A stretch of DNA of 64,000 nucleotides, taken from the NCBI GenBank assembly GCA_024235755.1, contig JACKLV010000002.1, forward strand, positions 1-64,000. The letters run 5' to 3'. The notes under the pieces were generated by a model that worked only from the letters and a program-made list of their open reading frames with translations, had not been told where the DNA came from and did not search any database. A program made the position numbers and the translations under genes. Below are positions 19,363 through 31,500 of this stretch, piece after piece. The number at the start of each line of letters is the position of its first letter. The first letter of the stretch is position 1. The stretch comes from Burkholderiales bacterium (GTDB lineage Bacteria; Pseudomonadota; Gammaproteobacteria; Burkholderiales; Nitrosomonadaceae).

Positions 19363-20208
19363 ATGACGACGTTGACCTGTTTTGCACCTGCCAAACTTAA
19401 TTTGTTTTTGCATGTCGTGGGCCGTCGGCCGGATGGTTATCATTTGTTGCAGACTGTTTTTCGTCTGCTTGATTTTTCGGATGAATTGCATTTTACGTTA
19501 CGTGATGACGGTTTGATAAAACTGTCTTCGTCAGCAATGGAGGTGCCCGAAGAACAGAACTTGTGCGTGCGTGCGGCAAAACGCCTGCAGGCAATGAGCG
19601 GGGTTGGTCTTGGTGTTGATATTGCGCTGGTAAAAAAAATTCCTATGGGCGGCGGTCTGGGAGGTGGCAGTTCAGATGCGGCCACAACATTAATGGCTTT
19701 GAATAGTTTATGGAATTTGAACTGGAGTAAAGAAGCGTTGCTAGAATTGGGGTTGCAACTCGGTGCAGACGTACCAGTATTTATTTTCGGACAAAATGCA
19801 TTTGCCGAAGGCATTGGCGAGAAATTATCCGCTGTTAAATTGCCAGCGGCATGGTATTTGGTGATTGTTCCGCCGGTTCATGTGTCGACTGCGGAAATTT
19901 TTTCAAGTAAAGAATTGACACGAAACACAATACCTATCAAAATACCGCCCTTTTCCATATGGCAGGGACATAATGATCTCGAGCCTGTGGTATGTCGTCT
20001 TTATTCGGAAGTGGCGGTTAGATTGGAGTGGCTAAAACAGCTGAAAAATACTACAATAGCGGCCATGAGTGGATCAGGTGCTTGCGTGTTTGCCGAGTTT
20101 GCGACAGAGCAAGCGGCATATGAGGCCTGTAACCTTATGCCGGATGATATGACAGGATTTGTTGCGCGAGGATTGGATTATCATCCGATGTACGCTTCTG
20201 TGAAATAA
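19363..20208 (+). CDS. ispE: 4-diphosphocytidyl-2-C-methyl-D-erythritol kinase IspE
   Basis: 281 residues. GHMP-family kinase that phosphorylates CDP-ME at the 2-hydroxyl in the non-mevalonate isoprenoid pathway. Opening FAPAKLNLFLHVVGRRPDGYH, ATP loop PMGGGLGGGSSDAAT, and C-terminal MSGSGACVFAEF are all typical. Co-directional with lolB upstream and tRNA-Gln five bases downstream. Confidence 0.97.
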   Translation: MTTLTCFAPAKLNLFLHVVGRRPDGYHLLQTVFRLLDFSDELHFTLRDDGLIKLSSSAMEVPEEQNLCVRAAKRLQAMSGVGLGVDIALVKKIPMGGGLGGGSSDAATTLMALNSLWNLNWSKEALLELGLQLGADVPVFIFGQNAFAEGIGEKLSAVKLPAAWYLVIVPPVHVSTAEIFSSKELTRNTIPIKIPPFSIWQGHNDLEPVVCRLYSEVAVRLEWLKQLKNTTIAAMSGSGACVFAEFATEQAAYEACNLMPDDMTGFVARGLDYHPMYASVK

Positions 20209-20212
20209 AAAA

Positions 20213-20287
20213 TGGGGAGTAGCCAAGTGGTAAGGCACCGGATTTTGATTCCGGCATTCGTAGGTTCGATCCCTACCTCCCCAGCCA
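20213..20287 (+). tRNA. tRNA-Gln (anticodon TTG)
   Basis: 75 bases including encoded CCA. Acceptor TGGGGAG/CTCCCCA, anticodon stem CCGGA/TCCGG with loop TTTTGAT, anticodon TTG at 20245-20247, T-arm GTAGG-TTCGATC-CCTAC. The unusual U1-A72 pair is characteristic of tRNA-Gln. Between ispE and prs, its usual place in this group. Confidence 0.97.
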
Positions 20288-20424
20288 TTTTAAATACTTT
20301 CGAAGCATTGAAGAAAAATGCTCTCGGAAAGGCTGAGATTGAACAGCATTACTTGTCGGTTTTTGTTCTCAGGAGCCGTAAGTTTTCCTGAATTTCCAGT
20401 CAAACTTATGCCTAATTCAATATA

Positions 20425-21375
20425 ATGTCTTATGACAGTTTAATGGTTTTCACCGGGACAGCTCATCCAAAGCTGGCCCATGATGTGGTGAAACATCTTA
20501 ATATCCATCTAGGGCGTGCGACAGTTGGTCGTTTCAGTGACGGTGAAGTCATGGTGGAAATTCTTGAAAATGTGCGCGGCAAAGATGTGTTTGTTCTACA
20601 GTCAACTTGCGCGCCGACCAATGACAGCCTGATGGAAATTCTAGTTATGGTGGATGCGCTGAAACGGGCCTCTGCTGGCAGGATAACCGCAGCGATTCCT
20701 TACTTCGGGTACGCGCGCCAGGACAGAAGACCGCGATCGGTAAGAGTGCCGATTACCGCTAAAGTGGTGGCCAATATGCTAGCGAGTGTTGGTGTAGATC
20801 GTGTGCTGACGATGGATCTGCACTCGGATCAGATTCAGGGTTTTTTTGATATTCCGGTTGACAATGTTTATGGCATGCCCATATTGTTGGGCGATGTTTG
20901 GAAACATAACTACCAGGATCTTGTAGTGGTTTCGCCCGACGTAGGTGGCGTTGTGCGGGCTAGGCATATGGCAAAGCGTCTGGAGTGTGATTTAGCGATT
21001 ATTGATAAGCGCCGTCCCAGGCCAAATGAAGCCAGGATCATGAATATTATTGGCGAAGTAAAAGGTAGAACCTGCGTTATAATCGACGATTTGGTTGATA
21101 CTGCCAATACGCTGTGTAAAGCAGCAGATGCTTTAAAAGAAGAAGGTGCGGTTGCGGTGATTGCTTATTCAACCCACCCAGTATTGTCGGGTAATGCCGT
21201 TGAGCGCATCAACAATTCCAATCTCGATAAACTGGTGGTGACGGATACCATACCGCTGCATGAAGATTCAATTGCATGTGAAAAAATCTGTCAATTGAGT
21301 ATTGCAAGTCTGCTGGCTGAGACTTTAGTGCGCATCAGTAATGAAAGTTCTCTCAGCTCGTTATTTATGGAGTGA
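20425..21375 (+). CDS. prs: Ribose-phosphate pyrophosphokinase
   Basis: 316 residues, standard length. Makes PRPP from ribose-5-phosphate and ATP for nucleotide, histidine and tryptophan synthesis. PRPP-binding signature [17 protein letters not shown] region [21 protein letters not shown], and [17 protein letters not shown] are intact. Followed by rplY at 64 bases. Confidence 0.98.
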   Translation: MSYDSLMVFTGTAHPKLAHDVVKHLNIHLGRATVGRFSDGEVMVEILENVRGKDVFVLQSTCAPTNDSLMEILVMVDALKRASAGRITAAIPYFGYARQDRRPRSVRVPITAKVVANMLASVGVDRVLTMDLHSDQIQGFFDIPVDNVYGMPILLGDVWKHNYQDLVVVSPDVGGVVRARHMAKRLECDLAIIDKRRPRPNEARIMNIIGEVKGRTCVIIDDLVDTANTLCKAADALKEEGAVAVIAYSTHPVLSGNAVERINNSNLDKLVVTDTIPLHEDSIACEKICQLSIASLLAETLVRISNESSLSSLFME

Positions 21376-21439
21376 ATATTTCGCTCGTTTGTAATCGATT
21401 TGTTTGGTCGCGGACAAATCATCATTGTGGAGAAATAAA

Positions 21440-22075
21440 ATGAAAATTGAAGTCAGCGCTGACAAGCGCACGGTGCAGGGAAAGGGTGCGAGCCGCCGCC
21501 TGCGTGGTTCCGGTAAGGTGCCGGGAATCATTTATGGTGGAGACGATGCCCCTCAGTCCATTGAGATGGATCATAACGATATGTATTATAAGTTGAAAAT
21601 GGAGGCATTCCATGCTTCTATTTTGACTCTTAACGTAAGTGGAAAAAAAGAGCAGGCGCTATTGCGCGATGTGCAGATGCATCCGTATAAGCAGCTGGTG
21701 TTACATGTTGATTTTCAACGCGTTGATCCGAAAAAGAAAATTCACATGAAAGTGCCGTTGCACTTTATCAATGCCGAGGTTGCACCCGGAGTTAAAACAT
21801 CGGGAGGGATTGTCAGTCATGTGTTAACGGAAGTAGACGTTACTTGTTTACCAAAAGACCTGCCCGAATTTATTACCGTTGATTTGATCGATCTTGCGGC
21901 AGGGCATACTTTGCATCTCAGTGACATTACAGTACCGGACAATGTCGAAATTACAGCACTGGTCAAGGGTGATGATCAAGCCATCGCAGCCATTACTATT
22001 CCGCGTTCTGTTCTGGCCAGTGAATCTGCTGCAGAGGGTGGCGAGGCTGAAGGAGAAGCTGCTGCGGAAGATTAA
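21440..22075 (+). CDS. rplY: 50S ribosomal protein L25 (CTC/TL5 long form)
   Basis: 211 residues from the ATG at 21440, chosen for GGAG nine bases upstream and because [34 protein letters not shown] is the family start. Two domains: N-terminal 5S-rRNA-binding L25 fold (1-~95) and C-terminal TL5-type beta domain, ending in an acidic Ala/Glu tail. Stress-linked CTC form rather than the short E. coli form. Confidence 0.95.
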   Translation: MKIEVSADKRTVQGKGASRRLRGSGKVPGIIYGGDDAPQSIEMDHNDMYYKLKMEAFHASILTLNVSGKKEQALLRDVQMHPYKQLVLHVDFQRVDPKKKIHMKVPLHFINAEVAPGVKTSGGIVSHVLTEVDVTCLPKDLPEFITVDLIDLAAGHTLHLSDITVPDNVEITALVKGDDQAIAAITIPRSVLASESAAEGGEAEGEAAAED

Positions 22076-22294
22076 CATACCGGCTTTTGCGGTGGCATAC
22101 TAAATAAAATCTGCTGGTTTTATTGATCCGACCATAATAAGTTTAAAGCTAACACAATATCTAAAATGATAGCGCATTGAAATTTATTGCTTTTATCAAT
22201 TGTGTAGTTAAAACTTTAATTGACCGAATCAATAGACAAAAACCCAGCAGATTTTTGTTATTTCGTACGGACACTCTATTGCGTTTATATTGCC

Positions 22295-22861
22295 ATGAAG
22301 CTGATAGTCGGTCTGGGTAATCCGGGAAAAGAATATGAGCATACGCGCCATAATGCCGGATTCGTCTGGGTGGATTGTTTAGCGGATGAACTGAAAGTTC
22401 TGCTTAAACCAGAGGCCCGTTTTCACGGTTTATGCGCACGCATCAATGTGGAAGCGGCAGATTTCTGGTTGCTTGAGCCGCAGACATACATGAATCGCAG
22501 TGGTCAATCCGTTGCTGCGTTATGCCGGTTTTACAAAATTCAGCCCGATGAAATTGTTGTCGTGCATGACGAGCTCGATTTATTACCTGGTGCGGCTAAA
22601 CTGAAATGGGGTGGAGGGCTTGGTGGGCATAATGGTCTGAAGGATATTGCCGCTCAGCTCGGAACCCGGGATTTCTGGCGGTTGCGGATCGGTATCGGCC
22701 ATCCTGGGGATCGCAATGCAGTCGTGCGATATGTGCTGCATCCGCCCGGAAAGGAAGAGACTCTATTGATTAATGAAGCCATTGAACGGAGTTTGCAGAT
22801 ATGGCCCATGATCGCGCAAGGCGATTTTCAGTCCGCTATGCTAAAACTGCATACCAGATAA
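22295..22861 (+). CDS. pth: Peptidyl-tRNA hydrolase
   Basis: 188 residues from the ATG at 22295 (the frame is open upstream, but [23 protein letters not shown] is the family start). Releases peptides from drop-off peptidyl-tRNA. Catalytic His19 in TRHNAGF, Asn in [11 protein letters not shown], Asp in [10 protein letters not shown], and [12 protein letters not shown] are present. Placed after rplY and before ychF as usual. Confidence 0.96.
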   Translation: MKLIVGLGNPGKEYEHTRHNAGFVWVDCLADELKVLLKPEARFHGLCARINVEAADFWLLEPQTYMNRSGQSVAALCRFYKIQPDEIVVVHDELDLLPGAAKLKWGGGLGGHNGLKDIAAQLGTRDFWRLRIGIGHPGDRNAVVRYVLHPPGKEETLLINEAIERSLQIWPMIAQGDFQSAMLKLHTR

Positions 22862-22920
22862 GTTTTCCGATATCCTGTTGAAGATTAAAAAATCAAGAAA
22901 CTTCGAATGAGTACCCGATT

Positions 22921-24012
22921 ATGAGCCTGAAATGCGGTATTGTGGGTTTGCCTAACGTTGGGAAATCGACTTTGTTTAATGCGTTGACCAAGGCGGGCAT
23001 TGCCGCGGAAAACTATCCTTTTTGTACCATTGATCCTAATGTCGGTATTGTGGAAGTACCCGACATGCGTTTGCGTAAACTGGCGGAAATCGTCAAGCCG
23101 CAGAAAATACAACCAGCGATCGTAGAATTTGTCGATATTGCCGGACTGGTGGCGGGTGCGTCCAAAGGTGAAGGGCTTGGCAACAAATTTCTGGCGAATA
23201 TTCGCGAGACTGATGGCATTGTCAATATGGTGCGCTGTTTTGCCAATGATGACGTTACACATGTCGCAGGCCGGGTGGATCCTGTCTCCGACATTGAAGT
23301 GATACAGACAGAACTCGTATTGGCCGATATGGCGACGATTGAAAAAACGCTGTTGCGTGAATCCAAAACAGCCAGGTCGGGAAATAAAGAGGCAATAAAA
23401 CTGTGTGACTTTCTGGAAATCGTGCAGGCGCACCTCAATCAAGGAAAACCAGCACGTTCGCTCGAACTTGATCGCGACCAGCAGCTACTGCTCAAACCCT
23501 TGTGCCTGCTGACTGCCAAACCGGCAATTTATGTCGCTAATGTCGATGATAATGGCTTTGAAAACAATCCGTTGTTGGAGCAAGTCAGGAAATATGTAGC
23601 ACAGGAGGGTGCGCCCGTTGTGGCGATTTGTGCTGCTCTGGAGTCAGAAATTGCCGATCTTTCCGATGAAGACAAGCAAGTTTTTCTCGCGGACATCGGT
23701 CTGGAAGAACCCGGTCTTAATCGACTAGTGCGCGCTGCTTATGATTTATTGGGACTGCAAACCTATTTCACAGCGGGTGTTAAAGAGGTCAGGGCATGGA
23801 CTATCCATAAAGGCGATACCGCTCCTCAGGCTGCCGGTGTTATTCATACCGATTTTGAAAAAGGCTTTATCCGTGCTGAGGTAACTGGTTATGAAGACTT
23901 TGTTAACTACAACGGTGAACAGGGTGCCAAAGAGGCCGGTAAAATGCGCTTGGAAGGAAAAGAATATATTGTCAGGGATGGCGATGTGATGCATTTCCGG
24001 TTTAATGTATAA
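22921..24012 (+). CDS. ychF: Redox-regulated ATPase YchF
   Basis: 363 residues, Obg-related P-loop NTPase of the OLA1 type that prefers ATP. G1 [16 protein letters not shown]3 [20 protein letters not shown]-terminal TGS domain ([30 protein letters not shown]...). Binds ribosomes and affects stress responses. Downstream of pth in the conserved pth-ychF pair. Confidence 0.97.
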   Translation: MSLKCGIVGLPNVGKSTLFNALTKAGIAAENYPFCTIDPNVGIVEVPDMRLRKLAEIVKPQKIQPAIVEFVDIAGLVAGASKGEGLGNKFLANIRETDGIVNMVRCFANDDVTHVAGRVDPVSDIEVIQTELVLADMATIEKTLLRESKTARSGNKEAIKLCDFLEIVQAHLNQGKPARSLELDRDQQLLLKPLCLLTAKPAIYVANVDDNGFENNPLLEQVRKYVAQEGAPVVAICAALESEIADLSDEDKQVFLADIGLEEPGLNRLVRAAYDLLGLQTYFTAGVKEVRAWTIHKGDTAPQAAGVIHTDFEKGFIRAEVTGYEDFVNYNGEQGAKEAGKMRLEGKEYIVRDGDVMHFRFNV

Positions 24013-24502
24013 CCGATTTTCTTTGGTTTTGCATTATGACCGTTACGAGGTAAAACAGGTCTCAAATACATATTTTTTTATTCACAAATCCCGCTTTCAC
24101 TCGGTACAGTGCGGGCTGCCTCATTTGTCAGGTCAGATTATATGCTCATAATCAGATAAGCTGAAAGGCTTCGATATAATAGGCAGAGCCATGATGCTAC
24201 GTTCTGATTGCAGGCGTATCCGCAATTCTCCACATCGATTTGATTGCTGCTTTTATGGCAGGAAATACAAACTTTTCAATTATAAAAATCAGTGCGAGAT
24301 ATTATTTTTAAAGGATTTAATTTGCTTTGGATTTTAGTGAAAATGCTGAATTCCTAGTAAACAAAGTGGAATACAAACCTGTCATTCACTATGTTTTGGT
24401 TGAGTCGGCTACAATGCCAGAAAATATTTCACAGTAAGTGAATTCTTTTTTATTCGAGTAAAGGATCTATCTAATATTTTATGATTTTTTAGTGAGGGTC
24501 AT
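24013..24502. other. Intergenic region, no gene seen
   Basis: 490 AT-rich bases between ychF and the AhpD-like gene. A weak hairpin CCCGC...GCGGG lies at about 24089-24114 without a T-run. No RNA gene, repeat or convincing promoter identified. Confidence 0.5.
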
Positions 24503-25090
24503 ATGAGAACCATCAGCCAAATTATTGATGATGCACCAGTAACACCTGAAATTGATGAGACATTTAAAAAAATTCAAATTGCATTGAATGCGCCTTTTAC
24601 ACCTCATTTCTTTCGTGTATGGGCGACCTCTCCAGAATCGTTAAAAGGTATCTGGCCTGTCATGAACCATATTTTAACGCGTGGGCGCGTTGGCAGGCGT
24701 CTTAAGGAAATGATTTTTGTCGCCATTTCCTCATTAAAAAGCTGTCATTATTGCGAAGCAGCGCATCACGCTTTTTGTCTGAATATTGGCGTATCACAGG
24801 CGCAAATTAATACACTGATTGAAGACCATACCATCAGTGAAACAGATAGCGCCAAAGATAAAGCAGCTATCGATTTTGCAGTCAAACTGGCAAAAGATTC
24901 GCACACTTCAAGTGAGCAGGATTTTGAAACTTTGAAATTCCATGGTTTCGATGAAGAAGAAATCATGGAGATTATTGCCATGTCAGGCATGGCCGTTTTC
25001 TATAATCACTTGGCAAATGCAACTAAAATCAATATTGATGAGGGATTTACTAAGATTCTCTCAAAACACGGTAAAAATTCGTCGGTATAA
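24503..25090 (+). CDS. AhpD-like alkylhydroperoxidase (carboxymuconolactone decarboxylase family)
   Basis: 195 residues, all-helical AhpD/CMD fold. Redox motif SCHYCEAAHHAF holds the CxxC pair and the distal His of AhpD-type peroxidases, so a thiol peroxidase function is plausible. Preceded by GAGGG seven bases before the ATG. A single gene, far from both neighbours; substrate and reductant unknown. Confidence 0.85.
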   Translation: MRTISQIIDDAPVTPEIDETFKKIQIALNAPFTPHFFRVWATSPESLKGIWPVMNHILTRGRVGRRLKEMIFVAISSLKSCHYCEAAHHAFCLNIGVSQAQINTLIEDHTISETDSAKDKAAIDFAVKLAKDSHTSSEQDFETLKFHGFDEEEIMEIIAMSGMAVFYNHLANATKINIDEGFTKILSKHGKNSSV

Positions 25091-25378
25091 CACCCTTCAA
25101 CCAATCAGCATTCAAATTTTGAGGAAAGTTAGAGTGATAGATTGACGGTATGCTGGCATGTTATAGATTTTCTAGTTCAACTCTCGTGGCCTGGCTGTTA
25201 CGCCGAGCATGCGTTAAACAGCGTTAATCTTGTAATCTTTTTTTTGTCAATATTCATTCCTTGTGGAGTATGTCAGAAAAATATGTTGTTGGTATATGAT
25301 TGACATTAATACAGTATTTCATTATGTTTTGCGTTATATCAAGAATTTCTTTGTAAATAAACTTAAATCAAGTTAGCG

Positions 25379-25738
25379 ATGCGCAGTTTTTTGTTGGTCT
25401 TACTGGTATTCGGGTTATCGGCGCAAAATGCCGGAGCCGGTTTTATCACGCATTGTATCCATCAGAATAATACGCTACATGAGTTCAGTACCGAAGTTCA
25501 ACAGAGCGATGATGATTATAGGAACTATGTTAATCATCAACTTCCCATGAAGGGTGGCAATGCGGCCGGAGAGCAGCGATGTGGAACCGGTGCAATATGC
25601 CATACAAGCTGCAACATGATGCCTACAGCCTCATTTTTTCCAAACAATTTTTCAAACAACTCGTCTATTCCTGATTTACAAGACCGCTTAACAGCGGATT
25701 TTATTTCTAGTCCTCCACATCACCCGCCACGTATTTGA
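25379..25738 (+). CDS. Small exported cysteine-containing protein at the head of the efflux operon
   Basis: 119 residues with a signal peptide (MRSFLLVLLVFGLSAQNAGA). The mature part has four cysteines (THCIHQ, EQRCGTGAICHTSCNMM), several His and Met and a final HHPPRI, compatible with metal binding in the periplasm. No family recognised. Lies 174 bases before the CusC-like gene on the same strand; small exported proteins often lead heavy-metal efflux operons, so a metal-chaperone or sensor role is inferred only. Confidence 0.6.
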   Translation: MRSFLLVLLVFGLSAQNAGAGFITHCIHQNNTLHEFSTEVQQSDDDYRNYVNHQLPMKGGNAAGEQRCGTGAICHTSCNMMPTASFFPNNFSNNSSIPDLQDRLTADFISSPPHHPPRI

Positions 25739-25912
25739 TTTTATTACTATCGCATAAAAAGTGCGGTATGCCTGTCAACAGCACCGGCAATCCGGGGCGC
25801 GAACGTCTTCCTGTTATCAAGATTAACTATATGGGAAGTTACAAAAAGTAAGTTGGGAATTTAATGGTGCTTCTACGCGCTTTATTTTTCCATAATATTT
25901 TATGAGGCTGTC

Positions 25913-27202
25913 ATGTGGCGTGTTTTTATTATCTTTTGCGCAATTGTTATTCAGACATTGTTTGTCGCAAAAAACACTATAGCCAGTAATGAGCAAAACA
26001 TCCTAACGTTGCAAACTGCAACAAAATTGGCTATCCAGAAGAATCCTGATCTGGCGCAAGTGCGAGCACGTGCTGAGGCGCTTGCTGCGGTTCCTTCGCA
26101 GCTCGGCACACTGCCGGACCCCGAAATCAGCATCCGTGCAATGAATCTTCCTGTGAATACATTTAATACCAATCAAGAACCGATGACACAGATTGGCCCG
26201 GCAATTTCTCAGCAGATTCCGTTTCCCGGAAAATTGTCGTTACGTGCTGAAGCCGCATCATTTGAAGCAGGAGCCGCGTTTGAAAATGTCATAGAAGCAA
26301 GAAGTTGGCTACTGCGCCATGTTAAACATAGATGGTGGCAGATTTTTTATCTTGATCACGCACTCGAGATTGTAGAAAACAATCAGCTATTGCTGCGTCA
26401 GTTTATCCAGGTAGCACGTACTAAGTATGAAGTCGGCAAAGGTTTGCAGCAGGATATTTTACTTGCGCAATTGGAGTTGTCGGGCTTGCTTGACCAACAG
26501 CTGATACTGAAGAACACTCGTCAAAATACTGTGGCGCAATTGAATGCATTGCTTGGTAAAGCGGCTAATAAGCCGATTCGTTTGCCTAAAAAAATCGATG
26601 AAACGCTGCCTGCGCTGAGAACAGAACAAACGCTTTATGAACAAGCTGAAAGTTATCGAGCAATACTCGCGGCAAAACGCAAATCGATTGATGCCGCACA
26701 AGCGCGCCTTGATCTTGCCAAAAAAGACTATTACCCAGATTTCAACGTAGGCGCATTTTACGGCTTTCGCCGTGATCAGCAAAATGGAATTGATCGTTCA
26801 GACTTTTTAAGCCTGAATCTAAGTATGCATGTCCCCATTTTTCTTCATCGTAAGCAGGCCAAGGCAGTCGACCAACGCAACAGTGAACTGATGCAACAAA
26901 AATACGCACTAGAAGACGAATGGAACAACGTGCGCAAGCAAATTTCGCAAAGTTACCATGATTATCAACGGGCCAGAGAACAAATGATTTTGTTTAAAAC
27001 CGGTATTATTCCTCAGGCAAGACAAACCGTCGCGTCCATGCTAGCGGGCTACCAGGTCAGTCAAGTTGATTTTCTGAATCTGGTTCGCAGCCAGATTTCA
27101 TTGCTCAGTCATGAGTTGAAATACTGGAACGCATTTACCGAAGCCAATCAGGCGTTAGCCCAGCTGACTGCGGTTGTTGGCAAGGAAGATATCTATGAAT
27201 AG
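25913..27202 (+). CDS. Outer-membrane factor of heavy-metal efflux (CusC/CzcC-like)
   Basis: 429 residues, TolC superfamily (two OEP domains). Signal sequence at 1-~25, then helical coiled-coil repeats; typical segments are LPDPEISIRAMNLP, IGPAISQQIPFPGKL and the second-half KDYYPDFNVGAFYGFRRDQ. Forms the outer-membrane channel of a three-part pump. Overlaps the adaptor gene start by eight bases, so clearly co-translated with it. Confidence 0.9.
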   Translation: MWRVFIIFCAIVIQTLFVAKNTIASNEQNILTLQTATKLAIQKNPDLAQVRARAEALAAVPSQLGTLPDPEISIRAMNLPVNTFNTNQEPMTQIGPAISQQIPFPGKLSLRAEAASFEAGAAFENVIEARSWLLRHVKHRWWQIFYLDHALEIVENNQLLLRQFIQVARTKYEVGKGLQQDILLAQLELSGLLDQQLILKNTRQNTVAQLNALLGKAANKPIRLPKKIDETLPALRTEQTLYEQAESYRAILAAKRKSIDAAQARLDLAKKDYYPDFNVGAFYGFRRDQQNGIDRSDFLSLNLSMHVPIFLHRKQAKAVDQRNSELMQQKYALEDEWNNVRKQISQSYHDYQRAREQMILFKTGIIPQARQTVASMLAGYQVSQVDFLNLVRSQISLLSHELKYWNAFTEANQALAQLTAVVGKEDIYE

Positions 27203-28520
27203 ACGACTCATCATCACGGCCAGTGCCATGTTGATAATCGGTATCAGTGCCGGATATTGGCTGGCAAATTTTCATTCTGAAACACATGACGTTAAACATA
27301 CTGTTAGCAAAATAAAAACCCAGGAACCGTTGTTCTACCGCAACCCAATGAATCCTCAAATTACATCACCAGTCCCCGCAAAAGATTCCATGGGCATGGA
27401 TTATATTCCGGTTTATGCGGAGGATGACCGAGCCGACGAAACTGCAGGCACTGTCACTATTGATCCCGTTACTGTACAAAATATGGGTGTTCGTACAGTA
27501 CAAGTCAAAAGAGATGTGCTTTCGCACGTAGTGCGTACTGTTGGGCGTGTCGGCTACGACGAAGAAAAAATCGTTCGCCTGCATCCCAAGGTGGAAGGCT
27601 GGATTGAAACCATGCGTGTGGATAAAACAGGTGAGAAAGTTTTTGAAGACGAGGACCTGCTCAGTATTTATTCGCCGCAACTTGTTGTCAGCCAGCAAGA
27701 ATATATTCTAGCACTGAATAATCTGAAAGCACTGGAACAAAGTCCGATAGAGGATATCCGCCGTGGCGCCGATGAACTCGTCAGCAGCTCTCTGGAACGG
27801 CTACGGTTACTGGATGTGCCAGAACATCAAATCCATGATCTGACACGTGACCATAACATTCATAAAAATCTGCATATTCATAGTCCGGCTTCAGGCGTAG
27901 TCGTGAATATCGGTGCACGTGAGGGTCAGTTTGTCACACCTACCACTGAACTTTACATGATTGCCGACTTGTCCAGAGTATGGGTTTATGCAGATATTTA
28001 TGAAAATGAATTACCTTGGGTCAGAAAAGGCGATCTGGTGAGAATGCAGCTAATAGGCATTCCAGGACGTGATTTCATCGGACATCTGGCATTCATATAT
28101 CCCTATGCGGAAGCCAAAACACGCACCATTAAAGTACGCCTTGACTTTAATAATGAAGAGCTATTACTCAAACCGGAGATGTATGCCGATGTGACGATTT
28201 ATGCGAGCCAGCAGGCCAGCGCACTCGTCATTCCAGCCGAAGCCGTTATCCGGTCAGGTACACGTGACAAAGTTCTAGTCGCACGTGCTTCCGGTAAATT
28301 TGAGCCACGCTCCATCACGACCGGACTTTCTGCCGATGGCAGAGTCATTGTTTTAGATGGGCTGGAAGAAGGTGAGCAGGTTGTCACTTCATCACAGTTT
28401 CTCATCGATTCTGAATCAAGGTTGCGCGAAGCAACTGCAAAGATGATGCATCCGGGAACACGTGAGGAAGAAGAACCAGGCCCGCTGCAGTTGGAACAGT
28501 TACCGCATGAACATAATTAA
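27195..28520 (+). CDS. cusB: Periplasmic adaptor of heavy-metal efflux (CusB-like)
   Basis: 441 residues from the ATG at 27195 (AAGGAAG seven bases upstream). N-terminal membrane anchor, then a heavy-metal-binding segment YRNPMNPQ...DSMGMDYIPVY, the methionine-bearing counterpart of the YxCPMHP...CGMDLVPVY domain of CusB, then the membrane-fusion-protein barrel and hairpin domains. Links the RND pump to the outer-membrane channel and delivers metal. Overlaps both neighbours. Confidence 0.88.
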   Translation: MNRRLIITASAMLIIGISAGYWLANFHSETHDVKHTVSKIKTQEPLFYRNPMNPQITSPVPAKDSMGMDYIPVYAEDDRADETAGTVTIDPVTVQNMGVRTVQVKRDVLSHVVRTVGRVGYDEEKIVRLHPKVEGWIETMRVDKTGEKVFEDEDLLSIYSPQLVVSQQEYILALNNLKALEQSPIEDIRRGADELVSSSLERLRLLDVPEHQIHDLTRDHNIHKNLHIHSPASGVVVNIGAREGQFVTPTTELYMIADLSRVWVYADIYENELPWVRKGDLVRMQLIGIPGRDFIGHLAFIYPYAEAKTRTIKVRLDFNNEELLLKPEMYADVTIYASQQASALVIPAEAVIRSGTRDKVLVARASGKFEPRSITTGLSADGRVIVLDGLEEGEQVVTSSQFLIDSESRLREATAKMMHPGTREEEEPGPLQLEQLPHEHN

Positions 28521-31500
28521 TGCCATCATCAATGGTTCTCTGAATCATCGCTTTATAGTGTTACTGGCAGTAATTGTTCTGGCCAGTGCAGGCATCTGGT
28601 CATTCAAGCATATGCCCCTGGACGCCATTCCTGATTTGTCCGATGTACAGGTTATCGTATTCACCGAATACCCTGGGCAGGCGCCGCAAGTGGTTGAAGA
28701 CCAGGTAACGTACCCACTGACCACGGCGATGCTGGCTGTACCGTACGCCAAAGTGGTGCGCGGTTATTCTTTTTTTGGATTATCTTTTGTTTATATCATT
28801 TTTGAAGACGGTACAGACACTTACTGGGCGCGATCACGGGTGTTGGAGTATCTGAATTACGCCAGCAAGCGTTTACCGCAGGGTGTGACGCCTTCACTGG
28901 GTCCCGATGCAACAGGCGTCGGCTGGATTTATGAATATGCACTTATTGATAAAACCGGACAACATGATCTGGCTGAATTACGCTCGATTCAAGACTGGTA
29001 TTTGCGTTATCCGCTTCAAACAGTACCTGGAGTATCGGAAATTGCGTCTGTCGGCGGTTATATCAAACAATACCAGATCGAAGTCAATCCGAACGCCCTG
29101 CTTGCCTATGACATTCCGTTATCCAAGGTTAAACATGCGATTCAGCGTTCTAATAATGATGTAGGCGGTCGCCTGATCGAAATGGCGGAGACCGAATATA
29201 TGGTGCGTGGTCTTGGTTATATCCGATCCCTTGAAGATATCCAGAGTATTCCGGTCGGCTTTGACAGCAATGGTACGCCTGTGCGCCTGCAAGATGTCGC
29301 GCATGTGCAGATCGGCCCTGAACTGCGGCGCGGCGTCGTCGAATTAAATGGCGAGGGTGAAGTCGCTGGAGGCATTGTAATCATGCGTTTTGGTGATAAT
29401 GCCCAGAAAACCATACATGGTGTACGTGAGAAACTCGAGGAACTGAAACAAGGATTACCGAAAGGCGTTGAAATTGTGACGGTATATGATCGTGGTGATT
29501 TGATTCAGGCAGCGGTCAATACCTTAAACACCGCTTTAATTCAGGAATTGGTTATCGTCAGCGTATTGGTCGCATTGTTCTTACTTCACCTGCGCTCTTC
29601 GCTGGTTATCATCATTACTTTGCCATTGGGTATTCTAATGGCGTTTATTGTCATGAAATGGCAGGGAATCAATGCCAACATTATGTCACTGGGCGGCATC
29701 GCAATTGCTATCGGCGATATGGTAGATGGGGCCATTGTTATGGTTGAGAATGCACATAAGCATATCAGCGATGCGATTGCCAGAAAGAAGGCGGAGCTGA
29801 CCAGCAAGGAACGCTGGCAGGCAATCGGCAAAGCTTCCTGTGAAGTAGCACCAGCTTTATTTTTTTCGCTGTTGATTATTACTGTTTCTTTCATTCCCAT
29901 CTTTGCCATGGAAGCACAGGAAGGACGTTTGTTTACACCTTTAGCCTACACTAAGTCGTACGCTATGGCGGCAGCCGCGATATTGACTATCACCGTTGTG
30001 CCAGTACTGATGGGTTATTTTATTCGCGGCAGAATAATTTCTGAGCACAAAAATCCTGCTAACCGGATATTACATTTTATCCACACACCTCTGCTTAAAC
30101 TGGCAATGCGTTGGCGGACATTGACATTAATACTAGCCATGTTGTTATTGGCACTGACTTTCTATCCACTGTCTCAGCTCGGCAGTGAATTCATGCCGCC
30201 GCTCGACGAAGGTGACATATTGTATATGCCAAGTACTTTTCCAGGTGTATCGATCACTAAAGCCAAGGAGTTATTGCAGCAAACCGATAAAATTCTGATG
30301 ACTTTTCCTGAAGTGCACCATGTTTTTGGGAAAGTCGGTCGCGCCGATACCGCAACCGATCCTGCACCATTATCCATGATAGAAACCACCATTCGCTTGA
30401 AACCACGATCCCAATGGCCTGATCCAGATAAAACTACACAAGAACTTATGGCTGAAATGGATCAGGCCATTCGGTTTCCTGGATTGACTAACGCATGGAC
30501 GATGCCAATCAAAACACGTATTGACATGTTGTCAACAGGAATCAAAACGCCTGTTGGTATCAAAGTATCAGGTCCCGATTTGAATGTCTTACAACAACTA
30601 TCAGAACAAATTGAGGGAGTCATGAAAACGTTACCGGAAACGCTTTCGGCGTTTGGCGACCGCGCAGTCGGCGGTTATTACCTAGATTTTGATATCAAAC
30701 GGGAAGAAGCTGCACGCTACGGCTTGACTGTCGGAGATGTCCAAGATGTTATCCAAAGTGCGATTGGTGGCATCAATATCACCGAAACTGTGGAAGGGCT
30801 GGAACGTTATCCAGTTAATCTGCGCTATCCCCGCGAACTGCGCGATAACCTGGAAAGCTTAAAGCGTATGCTGATACCAACCCCAACCGGAGCACAAATT
30901 CCGTTGACCCTTGTTGCCGACCTTGAACTGCGGCGAGGCCCACCTTCGATTAAAAGTGAAGATGCGCGTCCTAATGCCTGGATTTATGTTGATCTGAAAA
31001 CAACTGATATCGGCGGTTTTGTCAAAAAGGCCCAACAGCTTGTTACCGAGCAGGTCAATATTCCGACCGGTTACACGATCAGCTGGTCAGGTCAATTCGA
31101 ATATATGGAACGCGCTGCTGAAAAGCTTCGTATTGTTGTGCCGTTGACTCTGATATTGATTTTTGTGCTGCTCTATATGATTTTTCATAACCTGACTGCT
31201 CCTGCCATTGTCATGTTAACCATTCCTTTTGGGCTGGTAGGTGGTATCTGGATGGTTTATTGGCTTGAATTTAATTTATCAATTGCTGTTTACGTCGGCT
31301 TTATCGCCTTGGCCGGTACAGCAGCCGAAACTGGTGTGATGGTGATCAATTTTATCAATCTTGAAATCACCCGACTTCGCCAGGAAAAAAGTGTCCCTCT
31401 GACCAGAACGGAAATTAAAACAGTGGTTGAATCTGCCACCGCCATGCGCGTACGTCCCGTCACCATCACTGCTTTCACCACAATCATCGGTTTAATTCCT